DNA from: Calcarisporiella thermophila CBS 279.70
Taxonomy: Eukaryota > Calcarisporiellomycota
NCBI RefSeq assembly: GCF_041956535.1
Contig: NW_027192205.1
Coordinates: 310,085 to 374,084 of the forward strand
Length of the DNA: 64,000 bases
Reading direction: 5' to 3'
Shown: piece after piece, positions 34,105-45,881 of the stretch
Numbering within the stretch: position 1 is the first letter of the stretch
How the letters are laid out: each line of letters begins with the position of its first letter
The notes under the pieces: generated by a model
Told to the model about the DNA's origin: nothing
The model's database searches: none
Seen by the model: the letters and a program-made list of their open reading frames with translations, nothing else
Program-made: the position numbers and the translations under genes

Positions 34105-34826
34105 ACTCGAGACGCACTGTATTTTGACAGTGACACTTCTATGGACCTCTTTTGTTACTCCCATTTCGCACTCTCTTCTTAAACAAGTCTTTATTTTTAG
34201 ATTGGAAATAAACAAAAATACAGTATGAAAAATAAAGAAATATTGGATATTTTCATTAGAATAATAAATCTATTAAGTTAGGCTTTGTATAGAGGATGAG
34301 TGATAAATAGTTGCTAATTTTCAGGTCGACCATCGCGCCTTTTATTTTTTGATTTACTCCTCTAAGCAAACAATGAAATATCGTGATGGCCAAGAAACCA
34401 TATTCAAGTTTTGATTTGGGGGTATACGCTCAACTAATTTGCGAGAGATGCCCGTGCACGTGAGATTAACCAAGGTTTTACAGGGCAATTCATTACTATA
34501 TCTAGTGTACACGAAATCCCATCTATTTCCCAAGTATCAACTCTATTTTCAAGGTCAACGTGATTTTATCATATACAGTGCGGATAACATCATCTTGAAA
34601 TTTTATTACTCCCCCACCACATTATATAATTGAAAACCACAAACAGATATCACTACACATAACAGATAGCTCAATAGTATTTTTAGAATTTGGTGGACAG
34701 TTAGCTTGGGAGTCGGATGCAAATAAAAGAAAAAAGAATAAAATGGATCTGATAACCTGAAAAAAAAAATTAGGAAAAATTATTTTCCAAAATTATACGG
34801 GGAGCCCGTTAGTCAGTGTGCCAATT
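34105..34826. other. Convergent spacer
   Basis: AT-rich space between the 3' ends of the secreted-protein and Nrd1-like genes, with AATAAA signals near 34206 and 34233. No gene is seen. Confidence 0.5.
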
Positions 34827-36681
34827 TCACAGGGCGGGATACTCATCCTCTAGATCGGCTATGTCGAAGCCCGAGTCGTTATCTTTAGCGTTTTCCGTCG
34901 GGACAATATGAATGCTATCGCCCGTGTCGCCTCCATTGTCTCCACCACTGACCACAATGGTCGTATCGCCAGATCCGTTATCCGTCATCCCAGATCTACC
35001 ACCCATCGTTGCATTAATTCTCGGGGGATGTCCGCAGCGATCTTTTCCAAAGTTAACGCGACACAGTCGGTAGTCTTCTCGCACGCGTATCCCCTCAACT
35101 GCTTTGATCGCAGAGGCAATCGAAGTAAAGTTGACAAACGCGCAATTCTTCTCCCTCAAGATATTGACCAATTCCACCTCGCCAAACTCGCCAAAATCCT
35201 CCCGCAGTTTTGCTTCAGTCACCAGCGCAGGATCGATGCCACCCACGTAGACATTGCGTGTCGCCCCCTGTTGCTGTATGGCAGTAGCAATGGCAGTAGG
35301 AAGTGGCGAGGGTTTACCCCACCCAGGCCGAAGACGGCGACCATGCAATACCACCCCATTGTCATTGGCATGCTGGTAAAAGACAGCAGCACTCGACGGC
35401 TCAATGAAGGTCACAAAGGCAATGTGCTTATCTGGCAAGTATCGCATCTGTTGCAGAATTCCTCCGCGAATCACATTGCATAGGTCCTCCATGGTCGACT
35501 CTGGATGTACATTCCCTAAATATACTGTGCGCTGAGCCATAGGCTCCATTGCAGCAGTCAATGACTCTGCACTAACGCTGGACCCACGGCCAGCGTCAGA
35601 ACCTTGACCACCTCCAGTTGCACCTCCCATAGTGTAAGGATCAAATCCAGCCCCAAACATGTATGGATTTGCATAGCCACTCATGGCGTTCCATGCAGGA
35701 GTCGAGGTCCCCGAACCCGAAGTTTGCCCAGCAACTTTAGGCGCAAAGGCGCAGCGATCTTTGCCATAGTTAATGCGACGGCCGGACCATTCTGGATCTG
35801 TTGGAAGCGTACTCACACACTTCACAGCATCTATGATGCGCAAGAAATGAACGAACGCAATATTTTTTTCCCGAAGGATTTTGATCATGTCGATGGCACC
35901 GAACTTGCCAAGGTCATTATGGAGCTTTTCTTCGGTCACGTTCTCATCTAGTCCACCCAGATACACATTGCGGGTCGCACCATTCTGTACTGCCACCGCA
36001 ACCGTCGGGGGAACGGCTGAGGATTTACCCCATCCAACTTTAATCTCTTGTCCATGAAGTGTAAGCTTAGATTGCTGCGATTCCTGGTAGAATGCGAGGG
36101 CAGATTGAACGGTCAAGAAAGAGATAAAGACACAGTTCTTTTCGGGCAACATGCGCATCGACTCGATAGGACCACTTCGCACGTGATCCAGAATATCGCT
36201 TGCTTGCGCCTCTGCCGGAACATTCCCAAGATACACGGTACGGCATGGGATATTTCCACCACTACCAGCTTGAGAATATTGGGATGCACCATAGCCATAA
36301 CCTGCTCCATAAGCAGCATACTGTGAATTCATAGATCGCATTGCCGCTTGATACTGGCTCATATTTGCGTATTGTGCCGCACCAGAATAGGGAAAAGAGC
36401 CTAAAAAAGCAAGCGAGTTAGCGAAAAAAACTTACTATTAGGAGTGAGCGTTTACCAGTATAAGAGCCAGTGTATCCAGCGTAGCCGGTGCCACCTGCAG
36501 CTGCCTGTGAATACTGGGCCATCATTCCAGGCATCTGAGAATATTGGGCGTACATATCGTTCATGCTCATACCACCAGCCCCTCCACCCGACATGGAATA
36601 ATTTCCATAGCCAGATTGAGAATACCTAGGCTTTTTGTAGTTATCTTGGCCTTGGCCAACATATTCATTGCTACGCTTCAT
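34827..36681 (-). CDS. Four-RRM RNA-binding protein (Nrd1-like)
   Basis: Cytoplasmic mRNA-binding regulator resembling S. pombe Nrd1, a negative regulator of differentiation. Two exons (36456-36681, 34827-36400) give 599 residues. The N-terminal ~115 residues are Gly/Tyr/Ser/Gln/Met-rich, prion-like low complexity. Four RRMs follow in two tandem pairs. RNP2/RNP1 pairs are RTVYLGNVP/CVFISFL, RNVYLGGLD/IAFVHFL, RTVYLGNVH/IAFVTFI and RNVYVGGID/CAFVNFT; each pair ends in a RINYGKDRC or RVNFGKDRC block. An acidic C-terminus closes with DIADLEDEYPAL. The ATG at 36681 (MKRSNEYVG) is the first in frame. It is divergent to CCDC174 with 675 bp between starts. Confidence 0.92.
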
Positions 36682-37356
36682 GGTGGACGATACTTGCAAA
36701 ATTGCAAATCACGATCGATTAACTTGCGCTATTGAGATCAAAAAGAAATTAGCTACCCCATCAATGGTCGAAGCCATCAATCAAATCATCAAATTTGAAA
36801 TATAAATAAAAATCAATGGAAAATTACCGAGAAGGAAATTAATGTTCAAAATAAAAGAACCCGTATTAAAAATGTTAAAGAAACGGTTCCGCAAAGGTCT
36901 ATATAAAATGAAGAAGGCAAGAAAATAAATAAAACACAGTATAAATATGCATCGACGATCCGAGCCAAAGGATCCGGACTCCTTAATATATGGTGCAAAA
37001 TGCAAAGAAACTTGAGAAGCAAGACATTATACCGTAAAAAAAATGGAGATAATAAGAAAAACCGAAAATTTCTCTAGAATTTCTAAATGAAATATAAAAT
37101 GGTAAAAAAGTGCAATGAAACATTACATGTTTAAAGAAAATATTCGCTTAAGGATGCAGAAGATCATGTTACTTACATTTTCGCTGATGATATTTTGTCG
37201 CATAAAGTATCAATTTGTAACAACTGATGGCCTTCCCTGTCTTTGTAGATGATGAGAAGAGTGCTCTTGTTTTCGTATGTGGTAATTGTGGCGCAGCAAT
37301 TTTCTTGCCTAGCTTTCTAAAGTGCAATATCAATAATATTCTATACTAATACGCAA
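36682..37356. other. Divergent promoter region
   Basis: AT-rich shared upstream region of the Nrd1-like (-) and CCDC174 (+) genes. Nothing else is seen. Confidence 0.5.
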
Positions 37357-38810
37357 ATGCAGAGATCCAAACCAATTGAAATCAATTCTTCATCGGTAGG
37401 TTGATAAATTCTATTTTATTTTGAGTACTCCTAATCTTTGCTCACGTTGAAAACATACCTGCAGTTGGTAGATCTACGAGCAGAACTAGTCAAAGCTTCG
37501 GAGGAACAAAAGAGACGCAGAATAACTACAAATGGGGCCTCTTCATACAAGAAAGATGTTCCGCGATCTCGCTCCTCATCGGGAAAACCGGGTGTAAAAG
37601 AATGGGCTCGTCGCAATAGGGGTGTTGAGTCTCGCGCACAGCGTGATTATTCACTACGGGAGCCCGATGAAGAAGATTACATAGAAAAAAGTAGATTGGC
37701 ACTTGAGCGCAAATCCAAAATTTATGAGAAAATGAGCCAAATGGAGGGTAGGGCTTTAAGATATGTCTATATTTATATTCGAAGGGTACCTCATTTTTTA
37801 AAATTTAATTATAGATTTGCCTGAAAATGCTGCAGAAGAACTCCTAGTAGATTTCGAGCGTAAAATGTGGGAACAGGATGATACTATCAATGATTTGGAG
37901 AACGCTAGGGATAATGTAAGATATACTCTTTATATACCATCGAATAGGTGCTAAACTTTGAACACAGGACGAGGAAGCTGATCCCTTGGTTGAGTATCAA
38001 GATGAATTTGGGCGTACTCGAAAAATCCGTAAATCCCAAGTGCCAAAAGAGCAATCGCCATCTTTAGCGTCAGTGTTGCTGCTATTTATTCTTTTCGTTT
38101 TTAGATTATCTAAAATATCCCATACCTTTGCATTTTAGGCCAATCTATGGAGATGTACAACAGTATCCAGTGTACACCGTTCAAGATAGCGACCGAAGGC
38201 CTCCATCGAAATTGGATGTTGAAGATATAGGTATTATAATATTTGAAGTTGCAAAGTCTTCGGCCTCTCTTAACTTTTCTCCTTTGACTAACATAGTTGG
38301 CCCAATTCACTACGATGATACCAAAGGTGCTTGATAATACTATAATTGAATTTAAGATTTTATATTAATGTAGCAATTTTTGAAATAGAAATCCGCACAA
38401 AGGGTGTGAGTTACTACAAATTCTCGGCTGATGAGGAGGAAAGGCAAAGACAAATGGAGGAGCTAAAAAAGCTTAGAACTGAGGTAATTTATTGAAATAA
38501 TCGTCTATATTCTAGTATGATTGATCGACCATTTCTCTAAATTCTATGTTGCTCATTATAATTTTAGACGGAGCAACTCAGAGAGCGGCATCAAACTGTT
38601 AAGGATAAGCGTAGGATACAGATGGAAGCGCGTGCAGAATTAATACGTAAAAAAAGACTTAAAATAGGAATAGGAGATTGCTCTAGCGCAACCGAATGCA
38701 ACAAAATACCTAATGATATGACCAGTTCTGCAAACAAAGTTAACAAAGAGTTGACGGAAGAGGACCTAGATGCACTTCTTAATTCTATTCGGGAAAAAAG
38801 CAGAAAGTAG
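37357..38810 (+). CDS. CCDC174: CCDC174-like nuclear protein
   Basis: Homologue of human CCDC174, a nuclear protein linked to splicing and the exon junction complex. Eight exons (37357-37395, 37465-37747, 37815-37915, 37968-38068, 38139-38230, 38297-38326, 38374-38483, 38568-38810) give 332 residues. Conserved anchors are SSSLVDLRAELVKASEEQ across intron 1, VKEWARRNRGVESRAQRD, LVEYQDEFGRTR, and GPIHYDDT in a 30-nt exon; then the coiled coil (RQRQMEELKKLRTETEQLRER, then KDKRRIQMEARAE). Compared with the animal protein the C-terminal third is missing, which may be the normal fungal form. The intron at 38327 is only 47 bp. The last exon ends 108 bp from the convergent F-box gene. Confidence 0.88.
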
Positions 38811-38918
38811 TAGTCAAGCATACATTTTGTAACATAGTTTTTTTTGATTTTATTAATGCACTGTATATCGTAAATATAATTAAAGCGATAAAGAATCAAG
38901 ATTGAATAAAAATGAAAA

Positions 38919-41900
38919 TCAACACTCTTCTTTAGATAATTGCAATACAAATTGCAGCAATTCATCGTCTAAATCATTCACATCTTGATTCGCACGCTGA
39001 ACCTGAACTTTAGAGTTGCTTGAGTTAATCGAAGAAGTCCCTCGATAGAGTGATACACTTCCTGATGGTCGAGAGCTAGATGATGTGGCGTGTAGACTTG
39101 GTGAAGATGTCAGAGAAGAGCCAAAGGTGTATTTAAATCCCGACTTGCGTCTTCCATCGTAAACGTAAACTGCCCTCTCATCATCATACTCATACCCATA
39201 CTCTTCTTCTTCATCTTGTTCTTCTTCCCTGCCAATATCTCGATTGTTGAAGGATGATGAGCGAAATGAAGAAACAGGAGAATTGCTCAAAGACGATGTA
39301 ATGGATGCGAATGGGCTTGCCTCTCTAAAACTGTTGAAGCTACTAGATGCGGCAGAATTCATATCTGAATCGGATGCAGCAAATATTGGAGAAGGCAATT
39401 GTGGTAGGCTCTCAACTGCATCCCGTTCATCTCTATTTCCCTCTTCCGCAAGCGACTGAATAACAGCTTCAACTAAATCCTGCTCCTCCTGCCGTTGTAA
39501 ATCAGAATAAGGGTTTTGAGCTTGCTCATCTCGAGATACCATCATAGCATACTCGAGAAGTTCATCCTCATTTAATTCTGGCAAAGGGTTAGACCGTGCA
39601 ATATTTTTTTGCCTCTCTTCCCTAGCCCGTCGCTCCTGCTCTAGCTCTCGCCTTGATTCACGAATTTCAACTGCTATATCTAAATTAACTGTTTTTTAAA
39701 GTAGAAAATTTCAAATGTAAATATGCAATTTTGAAGCACAACAATTGGCGATCATATTTACGTCGATGCTTCGAGGATATACCAACGTGACGAGATTTTC
39801 CGTTGGCTTGCTTGTGTCGACCTAATATATGAAATATTAAAATTAGTTGAAGGTTATGATACCATGTAATTTTTATTCTACCTTTTAAAGAACGAGCGCT
39901 GGAGAAATACCAAGCTTTTACTTGGCCTCCAATAACTATAACCCCGTGATCCAGTTCTCCATGAATGTGCCTCACTGAATGCTGACTAGTATCACTCAGT
40001 TCATTTACCGGAGCCCGCTCAGAATTTCTTTGGGATCTAATTTGTTACATATGTAAATGAAGCTAAATTACAAATGATTTAATATGAGTATCATATTTAT
40101 ACCTGGCATGCAGGGTTCTAATATGCTTCCCACTTAGTGGGTCCCATGCTTTGACCCAGCCATCTTCACTGTTTATACAAAGAACATCAGAAAGTTGCCC
40201 ATGAAATATAAGCATCGATAATTACCTTCCGGATATTATGCAGAAAGGATCAATATGAAGACTTGTTATAGTTGCGTGGTGGCCATCAATAATTCTATAT
40301 GAGAAATAGATTAGGAAAATATACTTCAACATTGAGTTGATTGGGCATCATACTTAAGTGGGCTAACTTTCTTGATTTTTCCTGCTTGATTTGAAAAATC
40401 CGAATCCCAAAAGCAAATAATACCAGTGATATCTCCACTCACAATAAGTCGAATAGTTGTAAATCCATTTAGAGTAACTCCGCTTTCTATTGTCGAAGGC
40501 CCCTGTACTGAAGAGGTCTGCCATCCCTCATACGATTTGTCCCATCTCATGCAGCTGATGTCTGCAGTATGCCCTCCAGAAAAAACTGATTTGCACTCGC
40601 CCGTTTTAATGCAATACCTGAGGAGTTCATTCGAACGTGAGTGTGTAATAATAATGGAAGCTGTTACACTGTCATATTCCAAGCTAAGAATGGGAAGAGT
40701 GGCAAGAATGCGACGAGCTGGCGCAAATGAAGGAATTGTAGCATTGGCTCCCTCCTCGTTGTCTATATCGCTAACTTCATACATTAATAGAGTAGTGATA
40801 TCCAAATCCCAAATCAGGACGGTGCCGGATGCTGACGTGGCAATAACATTCATTCTTGGGTGAAATGATAGAGATAGAACCCGAGAAGAAGAGCCTACGT
40901 GCGCCAATTTACAAACCAAAGATAATAATTTATGTAATAAACTCAATTAGTAAAAGAAAGACTAAGTCAAGGTGCTATGATCACCTGTTAAATGTGCAAG
41001 GCAGCGTCCGGTAGCAGTAGACCAAACTTTGACCAGTCCATCGGCTCCTCCGCTCAGAACAAGAGATGTAGTTGTGGTTGACCATGCTAGGCACGAGACA
41101 GCCCCCTCGTGTAGTCCATTAAAATATCTCACCCTGTGAGATAAAGATTTCGCACGCAGAGTTAAAGCCACGTGTCCGGTGGTTGAACCCCAGAGAATGC
41201 GAAAGCTGTTAGAAGGGAAAATGAATAATATCGATTATTATTAACAAAAATGAGGCTTAAGCTACTAACTGGTCAATTTTTATGGCAGATACATCTCCAA
41301 TTGGGCAAACAATAGGATACTTGTCAATCTTTCCTGTACTAGGGTCGCTGCGCACAACCATATCTATTCAATCATACCAGTGTTCAAGTATATGATCTGT
41401 ACAATTACTCTATCTAGTATACAAACTTCGTTCTAGGGATCCAGCCAACATCCACGAATCTTTAAAATTGCAATAAATCTCGTCTATTTTACCATTACGA
41501 AGGTCGTAAAGGAGAGTTCTACCCTTGCCCTGTTGCCACTTCCTTGAAATATACAGATTCCGTTTGATAAAAGTAAATATCCTTGAAAAAGTTCAAAATC
41601 TACCTTAATAAATGACTTCTGTATAAATATTCGGATCTCCAGCTCTCTGTTGAGAGCCTCCTATTAATAAACTCCATTATAATTACACGCGGTTCTACAC
41701 TGAAGAATAAATGCCACTGACCTATAAGGAGAGCACCCAAAGAATTTGAAGAAAGCATTGCGCCAACAAGAGTCATCGGTCACGACATGATGCCACAATC
41801 GACATACCTGAGCAGCCGTACTCTATATATGAGAAGAGAGTAAGAATACCAGCAAAATAGAATTGAAAAATATAAATTAAAAGTACTAGAGAGGCAGGTT

Positions 41901-42153
41901 CCAAATATGAAAGAATATGAGTAAGAAGCTCAATAGGTATGATATTAATATAGTTGACACCATCGTCGCTATCATATATCATTAATTATTGCTCAATTCA
42001 CCAAAACAGCACGAAATGTTACCTAACAATGCAAGAAGATTTCTTTTTTAAGCCCGATCTGCGTGGAGACTGTAAACCAGGACTAGAATGTGTAAGATCC
42101 CGGCTTCTACGTGATTTCCCCTTTCGCCGACCGGCAGTTCCTGGGCTGGACAT
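38919..42153 (-). CDS. F-box/WD40 protein with UIM-like C-terminal helices
   Basis: Probable SCF ubiquitin-ligase substrate receptor. Thirteen exons (42023-42153, 41887-41968, 41722-41822, 41604-41660, 41427-41542, 41270-41363, 40985-41205, 40354-40894, 40226-40294, 40103-40168, 39882-40036, 39762-39821, 38919-39679) give 817 residues. A basic Ser-rich start leads to the F-box (IIPIELLTHILSYLEPASL then QVCRLWHHVV), interrupted by an intron. WD40 repeats follow (LSGGADGLVKVW, ATSASGTVLIWDLD, GWVKAWDPLSGKHI). The C-terminal 250 residues contain three UIM-like helices: EDELLEYAMMVSRDE, EEQDLVEAVIQSLAEE and DDELLQFVLQLSKEE, separated by a Ser-rich disordered stretch. Related to fungal F-box/WD proteins such as the Pof group; the exact orthologue is uncertain. 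Confidence 0.85.
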
Positions 42154-42539
42154 TGTGTAAGTAGAAGAAGATATAAGATGTTAGTAAGGCTGAAATTTTG
42201 AATAGTCTACATTTAATCCAATCCAATAGCATTGCGTTTTGGAAATGCATGATTGTTCACAAGTCTCTGAGCATTTGAAATGTTAAAATAAAAATCTATA
42301 GTATGTATTCACAAATAAAAGGCAAAAAAGCTAGACACAGTAATAAGAGGGAAGGAGGAAGCGTAGAATTTAAATACTTACAAGGGAAACAAGAAAAAAG
42401 AAAGATTACAATCAATTGACAAAATCAATATGTCTAGAATATTTAGGTTATAATAGGAAAATAAAATACCTTATATAATAAATATGTATAATATGACATG
42501 TTAAGTCAAATATATCTACAATACCGTAAATAGGAAAGG
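42154..42539. other. Spacer upstream of F-box gene
   Basis: AT-rich region between the F-box/WD40 start and the 3' end of the HMG gene. No feature is seen. Confidence 0.5.
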
Positions 42540-43685
42540 TTACAGTGTGGTCCCCTCCGATGAGAAATCGTCAGAGATATCTACCGGTTGCATAAGAAGA
42601 TTGGTCATATCGAACCAGAAAGGGTGTAAAACCGGCATGGTATTGGATACCCAGGAAGCGGTTGCGTCACTATCCTTACATATAACAACTTCTTCTTCTT
42701 CGTCCTCATCGCCATCGTCATCCTCCAGTGAAGGAGGCGGGATCGTCTTAGAATCAGTTTCATAATTGCACATTGGCGCAATTGGAAGATAATAGTCAGA
42801 ATAACAATTAAGCATCTCAACTGCAGGTGAAGTCATAGTGGGAAAACAATCCTGGTTCAGACTTGGGAGCTGGCTTTTCATGCTATTTTCTACCAATTGA
42901 TCAATATCGCACGACGCTTCGACGGGAGAAGAGCCACTGAAACTTAATGTATCAGCAATACAATCCTGAAGGAGCGTCGAGGATTGTATATCGCTTGCCT
43001 TGCTCGTGTTTTTATTCGATTGATCTCTATTCTTGCGGGTATAGTGGCGTTTAGGTGCTTTTGGCAGTGCGCAGTATTTAAAATCAGGATTTTCAATCTA
43101 AATATTATTAATGGGTGTTAAAACTAATTAGTATTTAGAGATTTTCAATACGTTAATTACCTTGTGAAGAGTTCTAAGTTCAGTTGCACGTGCATTGTAA
43201 TTTCTACGGACTTCATTACTAGCCTTTTTCCACATGGACGCTATCTCTTTGGACACTTCTCTTTGATTCATACCAGGGTTAGCATCCAGAATAATATGCT
43301 TCATGTCTCGCCGATAAAGCATGAATGCACTGTAAATTTCGAGAGATAAAATAAGCAATCTCATAAGAACATCTGCTGGAGAATTTCTTTATGCTTACTT
43401 TAGTGGCCTTCGCACCCTGTTTTGGTCCTTTCTGGGTGCTTTTGAGGAAGCTGTCACTAGATTTGTATTTGAAGCTGCGGTGAAATCGTTAAATAGCTGA
43501 GGAAGGAACTGTTTAATGCAAGAGTCAAGCTCAACGTCGCAGTAGTTATTGGAATTCTCTTGTGCTTCGACTGTTCCCATCGTGGATTTCCAAGGCGAGC
43601 CAAAATATGAATTCTCACAGGGAAGACTCGGCAAGCCAAGTGGCCAATTGGTGAATTGAGGGTCATTCGTGTTGAAGATTGACAT
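42540..43685 (-). CDS. MATA-type HMG-box transcription factor
   Basis: Three exons (43399-43685, 43161-43329, 42540-43097) give 337 residues. The HMG box begins VRRPLNAFMLYRRDMKH, with the Asn created by the first splice junction, continues NPGMNQREVSKEIASMWKK and EVRRNYNARA, and ends HKIENPDFKY across the second junction. The RP.NAF.LYR, NPG.....IS and H....PD+KY features are those of the MATA_HMG branch (fungal mating-type and Ste11-like factors), not of structural HMGB. Outside the box the protein is acidic and Ser-rich, with a DDDGDEDEEEEVVI stretch. The ATG at 43685 is the first in frame. It could be a sex-determining gene or a Ste11-like regulator; the sequence alone does not say. Confidence 0.85.
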
Positions 43686-44102
43686 TCGCAGATGAAAATG
43701 AAGCAATGGTGTAGAAGAAAAAGAGGAGCAGGGGAGGGGGGAAGAATAGATAAAGGTTGTAGAAGAAACAGTTGTGAACGAGGAGTAAATATATCAATTA
43801 GAAATAACGCTTTGAAAGAAAATGAGAAAAGCAGGGCATGTCAAAGATATATATATGTATATAGTCCGGTACATATTCGACTGCCAGCAAAATCTGTGAA
43901 ACACGTGTGAGGACAAAAAAACTTTGTTCCATGGTTTAGCATAATCGGCTCAAGTGCGCATTTTCAATGACGACATAAATCAGAAACTTTATGGAGGGTA
44001 CGAATAGAAGGAGAGGCTCTCTGCTCTTAGTATCTCCTGCTCCAGTATCTCTGCAAAGTGCTCATCCTTCTCTGCAATCACTTTGCCACATAACTGCTCT
44101 TG

Positions 44103-44142
44103 TCCAAGTATCCAAGAATCCAAGTGTCCAAGTGTCCAAGTG
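44103..44142 (+). repeat. Five tandem 8-bp units (TCCAAGTG)
   Basis: Five consecutive 8-bp units TCCAAGTA/TCCAAGAA/TCCAAGTG, the last three identical, about 420-460 bp upstream of the HMG-box gene start. Confidence 0.88.
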
Positions 44143-44710
44143 TCTAATATTTAATATGGATCGTAAGCTCTATAAAGTATATCGCGAAGATGGCCACTGG
44201 ATTGGGAATATACCTTGATTATAGACATCATATCATTAATTATTCTTTATTTCCATGGAAAAGAGAAAAAAGAAGAACAGAAAAAAATAAGGTTCCCACA
44301 TGGTCGAACTCTCAATGTTGTCACGGTGCTGTTGTGGCTCGAGAAGTGCGCAAAATGCTTGGTGCATTCGGAAGAACTCTACCCCACAAATCCAAGCCTC
44401 AATTGCAACCCACACAAAAGTTGTAAATAAAAAAGCACTGACTCATAGGCAATTCCCGGAATGCCCTTCAAGCCCTAGCTGAGAGAATGCATATAAGAGC
44501 TTTATTAGTATTAAAAAGGACAAACCCAGTATGATAATGAATAGTGATGAAAGCAAGATGAATGCTGAGTTGACAGAACAAATGTAAAGATATAATGAAG
44601 ACGTGAAAATTCTTGAAAACAAATCAATCATTGAAGAATCTATCGAATCACAAAGAAAATATAAAAGATGATAATAAAACTCTCGTATTTATCTTCCAAT
44701 CAGCCCATCA

Positions 44711-44721
44711 CCCCCCCCCCC
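44711..44721 (+). repeat. Homopolymer C tract (11 nt)
   Basis: Eleven consecutive C in CT-rich intergenic DNA, about 175 bp past the 3' end of the secreted-protein gene. Confidence 0.75.
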
Positions 44722-44894
44722 TCTCCAACACCTATTAACATACCCATATCTTATCTCGTCTCATCTCTAAGCTCTTACACTTTTCCTATACTCTTCCATT
44801 AATTCAATGCATCTGAACCCTCGCTCAATTGCACACCCCTCTACTCTCAACCTCCTCCACTTCTCTCATCAAACCCCTCTTTACATTATCATTT

Positions 44895-45881
44895 TTATAT
44901 TCTCACCGTTGCTCCCGTGATCCTTTTGTGGAGCCCGTGTTTTGCTTTTTTCTTCTGACCGAACAATAGAATAATGGAAATTACAAGAGCAGAGGATAAG
45001 TCATTAAATAGCGATTCAGAAAAAAATGATATGGAATACTTACCAAAGATTCACCCTCATCATCCTCAGCATCGTTTTGGCTCACTTTCCCGTGCTTCTT
45101 TTCTTTTTTACTACTTCTATCTTCCTCATCCTCGTCCTCGTCTAGCTTCCTCATAGGAGTTCCAAGTGAAACGGGTGAATATCCGCTGGAAAGATCCTTC
45201 TCTTTCATTTCATGCACCAATTGGTCTAAAATACTATCCAGAAATTTTCGTTTCACTATGGGAAGGATGTGGCCAAACTGAGCATTATTTCCGTTCAGAT
45301 GCGAACGAGCATTCAATTTCGCCACCTTTGCTTGAGATATTAGGCTTCTCTTAGCTCCATGTACATGGGCCTTGTCGCTCAGCTTCGCAGTTTTCGTAGC
45401 CTTAGCTTTCAAATTCGTATTATTTTCTGTAATCACTTGTGGAACTGCCTTGGGAGCGGGTAGAGGTGCCGCAGCTTCTCGCTTTTTCAATTCTAGAAGA
45501 TCAGAAAGTAAGCCCTTTGATGTAGTTGACGCAGTGGGGGCTGCTGAAGATTGAGCTGGCGAGACAGATTCCTCAGAACTTTTTCTCAATGGCGCATTCC
45601 CTTCTGGAAGTGGTGCCCCAGTCGCTTGAGGGGTAGCTGTAGGTGTAGTAGCATTGCCGCCGGCGCTATTTTTAAAAGTTAGTTTTAACCGGCAAAACTA
45701 AATATTTTAATTATTTTACTCACAATCCAGCTAGCAATGGGCCAAGTATGGGCAATCCAGCTAAACTTTTGAGGTCTACCTTCCTCTCCAAGGGTCCATT
45801 GAGTTGTCCCTCAATTGGAGCTCCTTGAATTACAGGCACAATGCACAGGAGTAAAGAAGCAACAAGAGAAAGTGCCTTCAT
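44895..45881 (-). CDS. Secreted Lys/Arg-rich protein with dibasic sites
   Basis: I do not recognise the family. Three exons (45724-45881, 45044-45665, 44895-44954) give 279 residues. The signal peptide is clear (MKALSLVASLLLCIVPVIQG). The body is low complexity, with Ala/Pro/Thr stretches, several Lys-Ala-rich parts and a strongly acidic then basic C-terminal region (DEDEDEEDRSSKKEKKHGK). Four Lys-Arg pairs (KKREAAA, GAKRSL, VKRKF, HKRITG) could be Kex2 sites; one is followed by Glu-Ala. The last exon rests on a strong GTAAGT donor and a CAG acceptor; without splicing the frame would run 20 codons further to another stop. Function unknown; a processed secreted precursor is one possibility. 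Confidence 0.7.

Larger units (their letters stand above)
43686..44894. other. 1.2-kb upstream region of the HMG gene
   Basis: Probable promoter and leader of the HMG gene. Contains an 8-bp tandem repeat at 44103-44142, an 11-C tract at 44711-44721 and a CT-rich stretch on the + strand (about 44700-44935). Short open frames here have no recognisable features. Confidence 0.5.

Noticed and set aside
44103-44142. CRISPR-like array
   Set aside because: Units are 8 bp and directly adjacent with no spacers, and the context is a eukaryotic promoter.
43991-44218. A small gene in front of the HMG gene
   Set aside because: The frame owes its length to the tandem repeat, lacks domains and has no splice or leader support.
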